This document shows positions 43,282 to 51,629 of a stretch of 64,000 nucleotides of DNA, one piece after another; positions within the stretch are counted from its first letter, which is position 1; each line of letters opens with the position of its first letter. The translations under genes were made by a program, and so were the position numbers. Origin of the DNA: Mariniblastus fucicola (GTDB taxonomy: Bacteria; Planctomycetota; Planctomycetia; Pirellulales; Pirellulaceae); NCBI RefSeq assembly GCF_008087665.1, contig NZ_CP042912.1, positions 2,356,001 through 2,420,000 of the forward strand. Direction: 5' to 3'. The notes under the pieces were generated by a model. That model made no database searches, was not told the DNA's origin, and was given only the letters and a program-made list of their open reading frames with translations.

Positions 43282-43668
43282 TCACCATCCATCTCGCCGA
43301 TTCCTGAACGCCCTTTTTACTTGGCGATCATTGAGTGAGATAAGTGCCCAGATTCCAAACGGAATTGAAATGAACGTGCCGGTGCAACAAGGGACACAAG
43401 CGAGCACTGCCCCGATTGTACATACACCTTCGCGACGCATCTGAATCAGTGAGATTCCACCGAAAAGCACCATTGCATTGCCGGCAATCGCCCCAAAACC
43501 AACGTATTGGAAAACTTCGTTAACCTTCTTGATCCACGGATCTGCAAATCTGCCACGGTGTTCCTTTTTGCCGCCGTAGAGCATGTCACCAGAAAAAAGC
43601 AAAATGATCATGATCAATGAAACAATTAGTAGGCCTGTGCCGGGCCCTTTAGTTTTCATTTCATGCAT
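43282..43668 (-). CDS. Cassette 73: three-helix membrane protein (copy 2)
   Basis: 128 residues from ATG 43668; differs from cassette 23 by about six residues (for example F-S-G-D for L-C-G-D). Its attC and upstream neighbour differ from those of cassette 23. Confidence 0.76.
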   Translation of the reverse strand: MHEMKTKGPGTGLLIVSLIMIILLFSGDMLYGGKKEHRGRFADPWIKKVNEVFQYVGFGAIAGNAMVLFGGISLIQMRREGVCTIGAVLACVPCCTGTFISIPFGIWALISLNDRQVKRAFRNRRDGW

Positions 43669-43681
43669 GAAACACCAAGCT

Positions 43682-43826
43682 GGATAACGGTTGGGATCAC
43701 CGGGACGCGAGTGAAAGTGTAAATATGAGTGGAGCGAATGATACAATGCGAGGCACGAGCATCATTCGCGGAACGCACGTCCCCACAGCGCCATTTCGCG
43801 GCTCCGTGTGCATCCCGTTGTTATCC
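43682..43826 (-). repeat. attC 74 (class E)
   Basis: 145 bp; arm GGGATCACCGGGACGCGAG paired with CTCCGTGTGCATCCC; the only relative is attC 79. Confidence 0.9.
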
Positions 43827-43922
43827 AACCAGAACGACGGACAACTTGTGCATTCTATTGCGTGAAACTGAAGGAGTCGAGAATGTCTCATGCGGTGCGT
43901 GGTTGTCGTACACCCAAACAGG

Positions 43923-44228
43923 TCAGAAAGACACGCAATCGACCTCGCCATTCTCGTCAAATCCGACGAGCATCATATCACTGTAGGGCACGAAGCCGTT
44001 CCAAACACGGTAATACCAATCACTGCCGTCTGTCTGATGCGGTTTCCCTGCAATTTGCAGAACCTGCTCACGCGTGAGGCCTTCGATAATCCGGTTTGAG
44101 GTTTCGTCGGCGATTGCGAAGCCCGAAATTGCCGAGTAACACGCCAGAAAGAGCGCAATCGCTGCGACCAAGGCAAGGAGACCGCGAATCGAAATCTGGT
44201 CAGGATTGCGTGACTGCGATTCTGGCAT
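43923..44228 (-). CDS. Cassette 74: anchored BamE/SmpA-like protein
   Basis: 101 residues from ATG 44228. Helix near 16-36, then I-I-E-G-L-T-R-E-Q-V-L-Q-I-A-G-K-P-H-Q-T-D and W-Y-Y-R-V-W...V-G-F-D-E-N-G-E-V, the helix-helix-strand pattern of BamE/SmpA-like small domains, which act on envelope proteins. Confidence 0.72.
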   Translation of the reverse strand: MPESQSRNPDQISIRGLLALVAAIALFLACYSAISGFAIADETSNRIIEGLTREQVLQIAGKPHQTDGSDWYYRVWNGFVPYSDMMLVGFDENGEVDCVSF

Positions 44229-44237
44229 GAGTCGGTT

Positions 44238-44376
44238 GGATAACGTCCGCGTTAACCGAGCGGACCAAGAAGTGTAAACTAGTGAAAATGGAGTCGGATA
44301 TAATGGGAGCCTGCGACCATCCGGCGACAAGCCAACCGGGAAGACCTCTCCGCTTCGGTTCAACGCTTTGTTATCC
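44238..44376 (-). repeat. attC 75 (class A)
   Basis: 139 bp. Confidence 0.94.
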
Positions 44377-44647
44377 GCGAGTGCAGCCCCATCGCTCCCT
44401 AATTCTAGCGACCTGATCCAGCGAAGTCGAGCACGTCGTCCGCATGATTCGAGCATGCTTATTGCATGTCAGGGCGACTTTACGGATGAATGACGTCCGT
44501 GATTAGCTTGGCCTTGCAAATGCTTGCTACCTTTATGCCCACATTCGATCAGTTGTCGAGTGCGTTCGCGCAAAGGCCGCATGTCATCACGCTGTCAACC
44601 GCATTTTTTCGCATGTCACGATCATGTCGACGCAAGATAGCTCCGCA
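44377..44647 (-). other. Cassette 75 body: gene-free, family 1
   Basis: About 271 bp, closest to cassette 18. Confidence 0.75.
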
Positions 44648-44785
44648 GGATAACGCCCGCGTTAACCGAGCGGACCAAGAAATGTAAATTAGTGAAAATG
44701 GAGCCGGATACAATGGGAGGTACGACCGTCCGGCGACAAGCCAACCGCGAAGACCTCTCCGCTTCGGTTCAACGCATTGTTATCC
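44648..44785 (-). repeat. attC 76 (class A)
   Basis: 138 bp; inner CCGTCCGGCGAC, one mismatch in the stem. Confidence 0.93.
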
Positions 44786-44834
44786 CGCGCCTTTTTGCAT
44801 TGCCTCCGAAAGAATCCAAACGCCGAAATACGTC

Positions 44835-45224
44835 CTATTTTCCATGGATTGGGACAGAGAGCAACTGCGCGATGTACACGTCATTCTCAATGTCAATCTC
44901 GGATAACACAAGTTGCCGTTTGGGATGGTGTGTTTTGCCGTCGAAGAATATCATTTCAAATTTATCATTTCCGAGTGAACAGAACGCGATTGACGGATAG
45001 TCCATTTCGAGACCGTGCTTTGCAGATCTGGAAATGCAGAGGGAATGGAGAGACTGCCCAGCGCGAAATTCTTTGTTCAGCTGATTCTCCTCGAAAAGTT
45101 CGATCAATTTGAGCATTGGACGAACCTGATCCCAACCACTGTAGTTCGTCACCAGATCGTTGAAGAAGTCGGTCATTACGATCCACGACTGAACGAATGC
45201 GTCGGTGAGGTTTTTATCAACCAT
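44835..45224 (-). CDS. Cassette 76: soluble protein
   Basis: 129 residues from ATG 45224 (MVDKNLTDAFVQSWIVMTDFF). The first half is helical; the second half is beta-rich (F-E-M-I-F-F-D-G-K-T, V-L-S-E-I-D-I-E-N-D-V-Y-I). No signal peptide; unknown family. Confidence 0.7.
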   Translation of the reverse strand: MVDKNLTDAFVQSWIVMTDFFNDLVTNYSGWDQVRPMLKLIELFEENQLNKEFRAGQSLHSLCISRSAKHGLEMDYPSIAFCSLGNDKFEMIFFDGKTHHPKRQLVLSEIDIENDVYIAQLLSVPIHGK

Positions 45225-45233
45225 GACTAAGCG

Positions 45234-45372
45234 GGATAACGTCCGCGTTAACCGAGCGGACCTAAAAAGGTGAATTAGTGAAAATGGAGTCGGATACAAT
45301 GGGAGCCTGCGACCATCCGGCGACAAACCAGCCGAGAAGGCCTCGCTGCTTCGGTTCAACGCTTTGTTATCC
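45234..45372 (-). repeat. attC 77 (class A)
   Basis: 139 bp; right arm GCTGCTTCGG. Confidence 0.93.
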
Positions 45373-45520
45373 ACCGAACCGAGTGATTTGCATTCCGCAG
45401 CTTAGCAAGTCGGCCCAACGAAGTCGAGCATGTCGCATGCGGGGATTGGGCATGTCTGTCCGCACTGCCAATCACAGTTTCATACTGCCAGCTCGAAACA
45501 GGCAATCAGTTTCATAGTAG

Positions 45521-45778
45521 TCAGTCCCCTACATCAACAAGCGATGGAAGTTCCCTTTCCGAAACCAGAAGTTTGATACTGCGCGCCTGACGTGGTGTCC
45601 GTTCAATCAGACCAAGCGATTCGAGTCTGACGATCATTGAATGCACCGTTGGGGCGGTAACACGAAAATACGAGACAAAATCGGATTCGGCTGGTGATTT
45701 TCGGTTCAGCCTTTGATAATCGCGAATGAAAGCGAGGTACTGTCCTTGCGTACTCGTGAATCTGGATTCGTTGGCCAT
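45521..45778 (-). CDS. Cassette 77: LexA-type winged-helix DNA-binding protein
   Basis: 85 residues from ATG 45778 (MANESRFTSTQ; 88 from the Met at 45787). F-T-S-T-Q-G-Q-Y-L-A-F-I-R-D-Y-x-x-x-x-x-K-S-P-A-E-S-D-F and V-T-A-P-T-V-H-S-M-I-V-R-L-E-S-L-G-L-I-E-R match the LexA DNA-binding domain pattern, without the autoprotease part. It is the one clear transcription-factor-like cassette in the window. Confidence 0.8.
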   Translation of the reverse strand: MANESRFTSTQGQYLAFIRDYQRLNRKSPAESDFVSYFRVTAPTVHSMIVRLESLGLIERTPRQARSIKLLVSERELPSLVDVGD

Positions 45779-45838
45779 GGAATACATATCGATTGAAAAA
45801 AAATGTCGCCCGTGTCCGCCGCGCGCTGCACCTCAGGT

Positions 45839-45978
45839 GGATAACGCCCGCGTTAACCGAGGCGTCTAAAAGGTTTGAATTCGTGAAAATAGGAGTCGGA
45901 TATAATGGGAGCCTGCGACCATCCGGCGACTGGTCAACCACAACGCGATGGACGCTTCGGTTCAACGCATTGTTATCC
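45839..45978 (-). repeat. attC 78 (class C)
   Basis: 140 bp. Confidence 0.93.
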
Positions 45979-46396
45979 CGCGTTCTTTAACGCTGTTAGC
46001 GATTGCCACCGAAATTGTACCAATCGCCAGCGCGGTGACCAGAGTAATCGAGTGGTGGAGAGGCGTGAAACTAAAACCATTTTCAAGTCCCATCAAGACG
46101 TATGAAGCCATCCAAGCTGGAAGCATGGAAAAGGAGCCGAGGGCTATTTCAGCCGTTTTGTTGGTGTTAGCCCTAGCGGGAGTTACTCGAAGCAGCGCTC
46201 CCAACGTTACAAAGCAAGAGAATAGGAAGACCGACATCAGGGCGCCGACAGCAGGAAGGGCGATCAACAACATTCCTAGTCCACCCAGATCCAGAGCAAA
46301 GCCACCAGTCAAGAAAATGTCGACAATTCCAAACAACATGCCATAGGCTATCGCTGCAATAAAAATCGGCAGGGCTAGGCGTTTTAGATTGTGCAA
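45962..46396 (-). CDS. Cassette 78: four-helix membrane protein
   Basis: 144 residues with TTG 46396 as the start (no ATG lies between attC and the first helix). Helices near 8-28, 35-58, 62-80 and 95-130. The frame crosses the attC box out of phase with its TAA and ends ten bases further, giving the tail G-I-T-M-R. Confidence 0.65.
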   Translation of the reverse strand: MHNLKRLALPIFIAAIAYGMLFGIVDIFLTGGFALDLGGLGMLLIALPAVGALMSVFLFSCFVTLGALLRVTPARANTNKTAEIALGSFSMLPAWMASYVLMGLENGFSFTPLHHSITLVTALAIGTISVAIANSVKERGITMR

Positions 46397-46415
46397 GTCG
46401 ACCTTCTTCTGAGCG

Positions 46416-46560
46416 GGATAACGGTTGGGATCACCGGGACGCGAGTGAAAATGTAAACTTGAGTGAAGCGAATGATACAATGCGAGGCACGAGCATCATT
46501 CGCGGAACGCACGTCCCCACAGCGTCATTTCGCGGCTCCGTGTGCATCCCTTTGTTATCC
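46416..46560 (-). repeat. attC 79 (class E)
   Basis: 145 bp, close to attC 74. Confidence 0.9.
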
Positions 46561-46572
46561 CGCGATCAGCCC

Positions 46573-47112
46573 TTAATTCCGGTCCAAGTGTGATTTAAGC
46601 CATGCAGAGGCTTCATCAGGCGAATTGCATTGTAGCAAATTTTCAAACTGGCGATCCGTTAAGTATTCCGTCGTTACTTCCGCCGTTGGAAGCACTAGCA
46701 AGAGGCAGTTGTTGTTTTTGACGGTGAATGAAGATGACACGTGTGCGATCAAGGGAGTTAATGATTCAGTAATTTCAATCGGTGTTAAATCTGGATACAG
46801 GAGCACTGTTTTGTCTGAATCACCAAGTCGAAATGCTTGTCTATCAACAATATCCCATTTCATTTTGACGTCGAACATTGAATCATCAATATCAGTAGGC
46901 TTCGGGGCGTTTTCAACGATTTGTCGAATTGTCGGCAGTTGCGTGCCATTATCGGCGTACCGCAATTCGTTGATTTCAAGAGAAATGGGAAGCAGCGCTG
47001 CTCGTTCACATTCGCGCTGGTGAACATAAGCCACACCGTTCAAGTATGGATGCGCAAACGAATAGGCGACCACTCCGGCTACGACAACGGCAACGATTAC
47101 CAGTCGCTTCAT
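46573..47112 (-). CDS. Cassette 79: signal-anchored protein
   Basis: 179 residues; a basic start and a hydrophobic segment 4-19, then a mostly soluble domain with I-R-Q-I-V-E-N-A-P-K-P-T-D-I-D-D and L-L-L-V-L-P-T. The end D-E-A-S-A-W-L-K-S-H-L is helical. Unknown family. Confidence 0.72.
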   Translation of the reverse strand: MKRLVIVAVVVAGVVAYSFAHPYLNGVAYVHQRECERAALLPISLEINELRYADNGTQLPTIRQIVENAPKPTDIDDSMFDVKMKWDIVDRQAFRLGDSDKTVLLYPDLTPIEITESLTPLIAHVSSSFTVKNNNCLLLVLPTAEVTTEYLTDRQFENLLQCNSPDEASAWLKSHLDRN

Positions 47113-47129
47113 TTGCGTTTACTCAAGCG

Positions 47130-47222
47130 GGATAACGTCAACGTTCACCGGGCCGCGGCGAAAGACTTGCAAGCAGAAAAAGCCGCGCGGCCCGCGGCTC
47201 CGTGTGCAACGTATTGTTATGT
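47130..47222 (-). repeat. attC 80 (class F, short, altered box)
   Basis: 93 bp; boxes GGATAAC and GTTATGT; arms GTTCACCGGGCCGCGG and CCGCGGCTCCGTGTGCAAC. Confidence 0.87.
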
Positions 47223-47231
47223 CGCGATTCG

Positions 47232-47666
47232 TTACGTGTAAGGCTCTGAATCGGATTCGTTCCAGCATATTTTATGCAGAGGATGTCGTGGGGGCCAAGG
47301 GCATGTTGGCCAGACCTTCAAGTCACTATCTGGTCGTTTCAAAAGCATCATCATCAAGTTGTGTTTCTCAGTTCTGTCACCATACCAAAAATTTAATCCG
47401 GTTTGTTCTGGGTAATACCCGTCCTGCGACTGGGTAATTGAATCACATGGAATATTGAATTCGTAAAACGAGTCCGCGCCGAACGGAACTTCTGGATCCC
47501 CCGAGATTGAAACGATTTCATCTGCATCCGAAAACAAGAGGCTGTATTTGAGATTCTTGCCAGCGTAATCAATGGTTCCGCTTACGCCATGCTCTCCGGG
47601 TTCGGGCAAGATGATGCTGGTCCCGAAGAACGCTTCGATCAGAGTAGGGTCAAATTCGATTGGCAT
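47232..47666 (-). CDS. Cassette 80: soluble protein
   Basis: 144 residues without a signal peptide; beta-rich (Y-S-L-L-F-S-D-A-D-E-I-V-S-I-S-G, S-F-Y-E-F-N-I-P-C-D-S-I). Unknown family. The cassette has matching end boxes ACATAAC and GTTATGT. Confidence 0.7.
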   Translation of the reverse strand: MPIEFDPTLIEAFFGTSIILPEPGEHGVSGTIDYAGKNLKYSLLFSDADEIVSISGDPEVPFGADSFYEFNIPCDSITQSQDGYYPEQTGLNFWYGDRTEKHNLMMMLLKRPDSDLKVWPTCPWPPRHPLHKICWNESDSEPYT

Positions 47667-47688
47667 TGAGCAACGTGATCCTCAAGCG

Positions 47689-47828
47689 ACATAACGCCCG
47701 CGTTAACCGAGGCGTGTGAAAGGTATGAATTCGTGAAAATAGGAGTCGGATACAATGGGAGGAACGACCATCCGGCGACTTGGCCAACCTTGACGCTGTG
47801 GACGCTTCGGTTCAACGATTTGTTATCC
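47689..47828 (-). repeat. attC 81 (class C, altered box)
   Basis: 140 bp; the left box is ACATAAC and the right arm has GGTTCAACGATT. Confidence 0.91.
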
Positions 47829-48028
47829 AACGAGCCGGGTGATTCTCTTTACATATTCTAGTGACTCAGTTGGTCGAAGTCGAGCATGTCTTTGGATTCG
47901 CTTGAGCATACATGCCGCACGCCAGAGCGGCGATGCCCAGAGAAACAAGTTCTGGTTCGACGCTGCCCAGTGTCCGTTGCTTTCTAGATCACAGGCGTGC
48001 ATGTCTCTTACAATTGGCCTACTTGAAT

Positions 48029-48199
48029 TCAGTCAAAAAGACCTTGGTTAACTGCTCGACGATAGTACCAATAAAGCCGAAAAACCAACCAGCATGCAAG
48101 GAAAAGAAACAGCCAATTCAGCGACAATTGGAAATAGAAGAGCGCAACCAAGCAAAGCGAGAAAGGAACAATATCAATTGTGGATAATAGACCGCGCAT
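48029..48199 (-). CDS. Cassette 81: 56-residue two-helix membrane protein
   Basis: Reads M-R-G-L-L-S-T-I-D-I-V-P-F then two hydrophobic stretches (about 11-26 and 28-42) and a basic, Tyr-rich end before TGA. The ATG is 11 nt from the attC 82 box, as for other cassette genes. Family unknown. Confidence 0.6.
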   Translation of the reverse strand: MRGLLSTIDIVPFSLCLVALFYFQLSLNWLFLFLACWLVFRLYWYYRRAVNQGLFD

Positions 48200-48209
48200 T
48201 GGTCACGTT

Positions 48210-48351
48210 GGATAACGCCCGCGTTAACCGAGACGCGGGTGAAAGGTGTATAGTGAGTGGAGCGGATGATACAATGCGAGGAACGAGCATCATCCGCGGA
48301 ACAATGTTCGCACAGCGGAAAACGCGGCTTCGGTTCAACGCTTTGTTATCC
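48210..48351 (-). repeat. attC 82 (class B)
   Basis: 142 bp, near-identical to attC 19. Confidence 0.94.
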
Positions 48352-48724
48352 GGCGAATAGCGCTCCGAGCTCGGTTTCGATCGAGTACGCGTGGCCGATT
48401 GTGCATTATTGCCGGTCATTGAAGCAAATGCAAACCCAGCATTTGCACGTCGGCGCGACGATCATTCATTCGTGTTGAGCATTGAGTTTCGCTAACGATG
48501 AACACGACAAAATGGACGTCGTAGCGCGTAGCCGCATGTCGACGCAACGACCGTTGAATTGGTTTGCGTTGCCAACCCGTTTTGCCCAAGCCCAACAGAA
48601 TGCACGTCGGCGCGCGTTCGAGCATGAAGAACTGCCAAAACGTGTCCGGTCGAGTGCGACTTCGAGCGTGCAGAGTCTCGTCAAAAGCCACCATCTGCGA
48701 AGCCAACTCGATACAGCTTTCGCA
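48352..48724 (-). other. Cassette 82 body: gene-free, family 3 (copy of cassette 19)
   Basis: 373 bp; only scattered single-base differences from 12262-12634. Confidence 0.8.
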
Positions 48725-48863
48725 GGATAACGCCCGCGTTAACCGAGCGGACCAAGAATTGCAAATTGGTGAAACCGGAGTCGGATACAATGGGAGCCTG
48801 CGACCATCCGGCGACAGGCCAACCGCGAAGACCTCTCCGCTTCGGTTCAACGCATTGTTATCC
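48725..48863 (-). repeat. attC 83 (class A)
   Basis: 139 bp. Confidence 0.94.
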
Positions 48864-49192
48864 AACGCGCCGGATGAATCGCTTCCGATATTCTAGCGAC
48901 TCTGCCAATCGAAGTCGAGTTTGTCTCGATCCTAACGACAGCATGCCCAACCGCTTGAATTGCGTTTTCGCTTCACTAGAATGCCGATCAATGTCACGAA
49001 CTCCAGTCACGCGGTAATTTCGTCAGCGTGATTGCTGTGTCGAAAAAGCCTGATCGTGGACATTGAGCGTTCCGAACCGCCGACGATCTGGACGTGATCA
49101 GCGAGCCGACTGCAATATTAGCATGTCAGACTGCATTTCCGAGTCCGTTGACCGCCTGTACGAGTATGTCAGCCACGCACTCCAACTACGTT
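48864..49192 (-). other. Cassette 83 body: gene-free, family 5 (copy of cassette 67)
   Basis: About 329 bp; with its attC it repeats 39510-39977. Confidence 0.78.
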
Positions 49193-49332
49193 GGATAACG
49201 CCCACGTTAACCGAGGCGTCGAATAGTATTGAATTTGTGAAAACAGTCGTCGGATATAATGGGAGGTACGACCATCCGACGACTAAGCCGACCCTAGCGA
49301 TTAGGACGCTTCGGTTCAACGTTTTGTTATCC
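49193..49332 (-). repeat. attC 84 (class C)
   Basis: 140 bp; the spacer is GCCCAC and the right arm has GTTCAACGTTTT. Confidence 0.92.
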
Positions 49333-49674
49333 AGCGTGCCACGTTCGGGCCCATATTTTAGCATCAAAGACGACAGAAAGGCAAACCCACGCGGAAGCGG
49401 TCGCACTGGATGTCCGCGCGGGCGGAGGAGTACGGATACCGAAGCGAGGTCACGAGCAAGGATTCCGTGCGACGTAGCGACCGCATGATGACCAAGGGCG
49501 ATAAGTGCAGCAACAGTACGGCGGCACAATGACCGCAATTCAGCTTCAATCGTGATTGGTGTAATGTTCGTTTGCGACGTTCTGTTGCGGAACGGGTGTT
49601 CAGAAGTCGAAACCTTCAAATGCCGGAAAATGTTCGGACTTGATTTCCCTCACGCAGCTCGCGATGCCCAAGCA
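49333..49674 (-). other. Cassette 84 body: gene unclear, family 4
   Basis: 342 bp, related to cassette 43 and, at its attC end (GTGCCACGTTCGGGC), to the tail of cassette 4. No reading frame stands out. Confidence 0.55.
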
Positions 49675-49816
49675 GGATAACGTCCGCGTTAACCGAGACG
49701 CGACGAAAAGGTAAGTAGTGAGTGGAGCGGATGATACAATGCGAGGAACGAGCATCATCCGCGGAACGATGTTCGCACAGCGGAAAACGCGGCTTCGGTT
49801 CAACGCTTTGTTATCC
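49675..49816 (-). repeat. attC 85 (class B)
   Basis: 142 bp. Confidence 0.93.
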
Positions 49817-50416
49817 ACCTTCCTCGACAAACTGAACGTCTACTTTACCGTCTTGCTTTGATTCAATGTAGTCAATTGATTCCGAATCGGTAAGTTCTAT
49901 CCCCATAGACCAGTAAACATTGTTCGGCGTGTCGGCAGAACGTCGATAATCTCGCACTACAAGTGCATTGCCCGCTATTATCCGTTTAACGCCGTCTTTG
50001 ACGTGGAAAACCTGAACTCGATCACCTGCAATCGGGCCCATTCCGAAGACGTCACCGTCAGAACCACAATCAACGGTAATTATATTCGATCCGTGTTTGG
50101 GGCGTGTGGTTAAGAAGTCAATAATTTCTTCAAGGCTAGCAAAATCGCTGTTAGAAATCGCCATTCCTCTTCGAGCACGATGCCGCAAGTATTTTCCTGT
50201 AACTTCGTTTTTTTCTGACGGGAGTTCTGTTGGTGCCAGTGAAGCGGGCCAGTTTTCGAGTTCCAGGTCGTCCGACGTAACAAGGGTCCAACGATCTAGG
50301 TCCCCTGTTGCCACCACCACTGGAATCGGTTGCGGAAACAGATACAGGTAAGACCAAGCGCAAGCAGCTGGCAATAGTAAAGCGGCAAGTAGAATTGTAC
50401 GCAAACTGAAACGCAC
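49811..50416 (-). CDS. Cassette 85: CpaB/SAF-domain-like anchored protein
   Basis: 201 residues from GTG 50416 (M-R-F-S-L-R-T-I-L-L-A-A-L-L, anchor 7-26). Then V-V-V-A-T-G-D-L-D-R-W-T-L-V-T-S-D-D-L-E-L-E-N-W-P, a SAF domain opening, K-Y-L-R-H-R-A-R-R-G-M-A-I, and a domain with I-A-G-D-R-V-Q-V-F-H-V and K-R-I-I-A-G-N-A-L-V-V, as in Flp pilus protein CpaB. Longer relative of cassette 27. The stop is in the attC box (ends Gly-Gly). Confidence 0.78.
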   Translation of the reverse strand: MRFSLRTILLAALLLPAACAWSYLYLFPQPIPVVVATGDLDRWTLVTSDDLELENWPASLAPTELPSEKNEVTGKYLRHRARRGMAISNSDFASLEEIIDFLTTRPKHGSNIITVDCGSDGDVFGMGPIAGDRVQVFHVKDGVKRIIAGNALVVRDYRRSADTPNNVYWSMGIELTDSESIDYIESKQDGKVDVQFVEEGG

Positions 50417-50433
50417 TGGAATTCCATGAAGGT

Positions 50434-50571
50434 GGATAACGTCCGCGTTAACCGAGCGGACCTGGAAATGTGAATTAGTGAAACTGGAGTCGGATATAAT
50501 GGGAGGCACGACCATCCGGCGACAAACCAACCACGAAGCCATCTCCGCTTCGGTTCAACGCATTGTTATCT
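50434..50571 (-). repeat. attC 86 (class A, altered box)
   Basis: 138 bp; the right box GTTATCT equals the R box at attI, as expected for the cassette inserted last. Confidence 0.93.
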
Positions 50572-50576
50572 CGCGT

Positions 50577-51131
50577 TCAGTTTGCATTCTGAACCTTCGC
50601 TAAGTTTTCGGTCAGGAATTCAACGCACGTTTTTGTCCATTCTGTCGGATCTTGTTCATGTTTCTGTTTGGCAGAGTTCAGGGAATAATTGGCACATTCT
50701 ACACGCATTTCGTGAAGTGTTTTACCCTTTCGTTGCCCAATCCATTCTCGGATATTTGAATTATTCAGTACGTGGTATTGTCGAAATCCTTTTGGCCAAA
50801 CGCCTTCGGCCTGCCCTTGTATCAGATCAAAACAGGCTCGGCCAATTGATGGATGATATGGTTCGTGAGGTCCATCGCCGAAAGAGCCAACTGCGTGCAT
50901 GAAGCGGTCGCAAGCGTCTGAGTCATCATCGAGACGAGCAAGCAGGGCTGGAAATGCATCAACACCGGCGGATTCAAGCAAACGAACAGCGTCACCTGTT
51001 GTTCCGTCTTGTGTTCCGAGAGCTAGAGCATCAATCGCCGAATCGTACACTTCAGCTTGAGAAGTCGATTTTTCATTGCAGCCGATGGCGAGGCCAAGAA
51101 GGAAAGTGACGAGCAATTGTATTCTGATCAA
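50577..51131 (-). CDS. Cassette 86: lipoprotein (attI-proximal cassette)
   Basis: 184 residues from TTG 51131 (TTG 51116 also possible; no ATG is suitable). Signal peptide with L-A-I-G-Cys18 as lipobox. The mature part is helical (D-A-V-R-L-L-E-S-A-G-V-D-A-F-P-A-L-L-A-R-L-D-D-D), like a HEAT-type domain. As first cassette it should be the best expressed if Pc is active. The frame stays open back through attI. Confidence 0.68.
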   Translation of the reverse strand: MIRIQLLVTFLLGLAIGCNEKSTSQAEVYDSAIDALALGTQDGTTGDAVRLLESAGVDAFPALLARLDDDSDACDRFMHAVGSFGDGPHEPYHPSIGRACFDLIQGQAEGVWPKGFRQYHVLNNSNIREWIGQRKGKTLHEMRVECANYSLNSAKQKHEQDPTEWTKTCVEFLTENLAKVQNAN

Positions 51132-51145
51132 GACTGCTCCAAGCG

Positions 51146-51215
51146 AGATAACAAGTGTTATACAGAAGTTCTTCTGCATAATCTTTGAAGAAACGTTAAC
51201 AAACTTCTGCATAAC
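51146..51215 (-). other. attI-like primary recombination site
   Basis: R box AGATAAC (51146-51152), 4-nt spacer, L box GTTATAC (51157-51163), then two direct repeats CTTCTGCATAA(T/C) at 51171-51182 and 51204-51215. On the minus strand the repeats read (G/A)TTATGCAGAAG, in the position and with a sequence similar to DR1/DR2 of attI1. No attC hairpin is present, and all cassettes lie on one side. Confidence 0.85.
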
Positions 51216-51381
51216 GCGGAAGCACGAACCATTTTGTATCGGATTTGCCGAGCGAGTCAAATTCAGCTCCACGTTATACAGAAGCCTTGGCTCCACGTTA
51301 TCCAACCCGATGGATAACGCCGATACTTGCCCAGCTTAAACCGTCCAAACGGCCGCAGGTTTCGTCGGCTAAAATCCTGTC
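51216..51381 (-). other. Leader behind attI, homologous to 35661-35828
   Basis: Contains CCACGTTATACAGAAG and CCACGTTATCC followed after 8 nt by GGATAAC, i.e. further integrase-box-like words. No gene; this is where intI or its promoter would be expected, and none is found. Confidence 0.7.
51233..51260 (-). promoter_or_regulatory. Candidate Pc promoter at attI
   Basis: Minus strand TTGACT (51255-51260), 16 nt, TACAAA (51233-51238), reading into cassette 86. Conserved in the internal copy apart from a one-base spacer change. Confidence 0.4.
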
Positions 51382-51629
51382 CAGCGACTTGAAACCGGTT
51401 ACGGGCAGGTTTGGTTTCGTCATCACAAAACGGCTTCGAAGGATTCGAGTCTGTAACCGGCGAATGGTCGGTTGGACCGGTTTGAAATCGCAGTCTGACT
51501 TCCAATGTCGCCGGGCGGGCAAGTTTCCCGATCGTTCGAGTCGGGGTTATCTGGTGCGAAGCAAAGTTGTCCTACGACAAAGGAACTTTGCGCCACCACG
51601 AAGCTCTAGCTTTCTGCTACAGAGCACCT
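51382..51629. other. Region without recognised gene beside attI
   Basis: About 250 bp with no attC, no integrase-like frame and no clear gene on either strand. GC-rich, with scattered short inverted words such as GAAACCGG/CCGGTTAC. Confidence 0.6.

Larger units (their letters stand above)
1..51152 (-). other. Chromosomal integron cassette array (86 cassettes, left end outside the window)
   Basis: Units of about 270-790 bp, each a minus-strand gene or gene-free body followed by an attC site, repeat without interruption up to an attI-like site. In minus-strand sense every attC has 7-nt outer boxes, a 5-nt spacer then L'' with an extrahelical G, and L' then a 6-nt spacer, which is the polarity of known integrons. 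All plausible genes share that direction. The very different attC lengths (90-145 bp) keep the same box geometry. The integrase that built the array is not in the window. Confidence 0.95.

Noticed and set aside
1-51152. CRISPR array
   Set aside because: The repeated units are 90-145 bp hairpins with genes between them, not short direct repeats with spacers.
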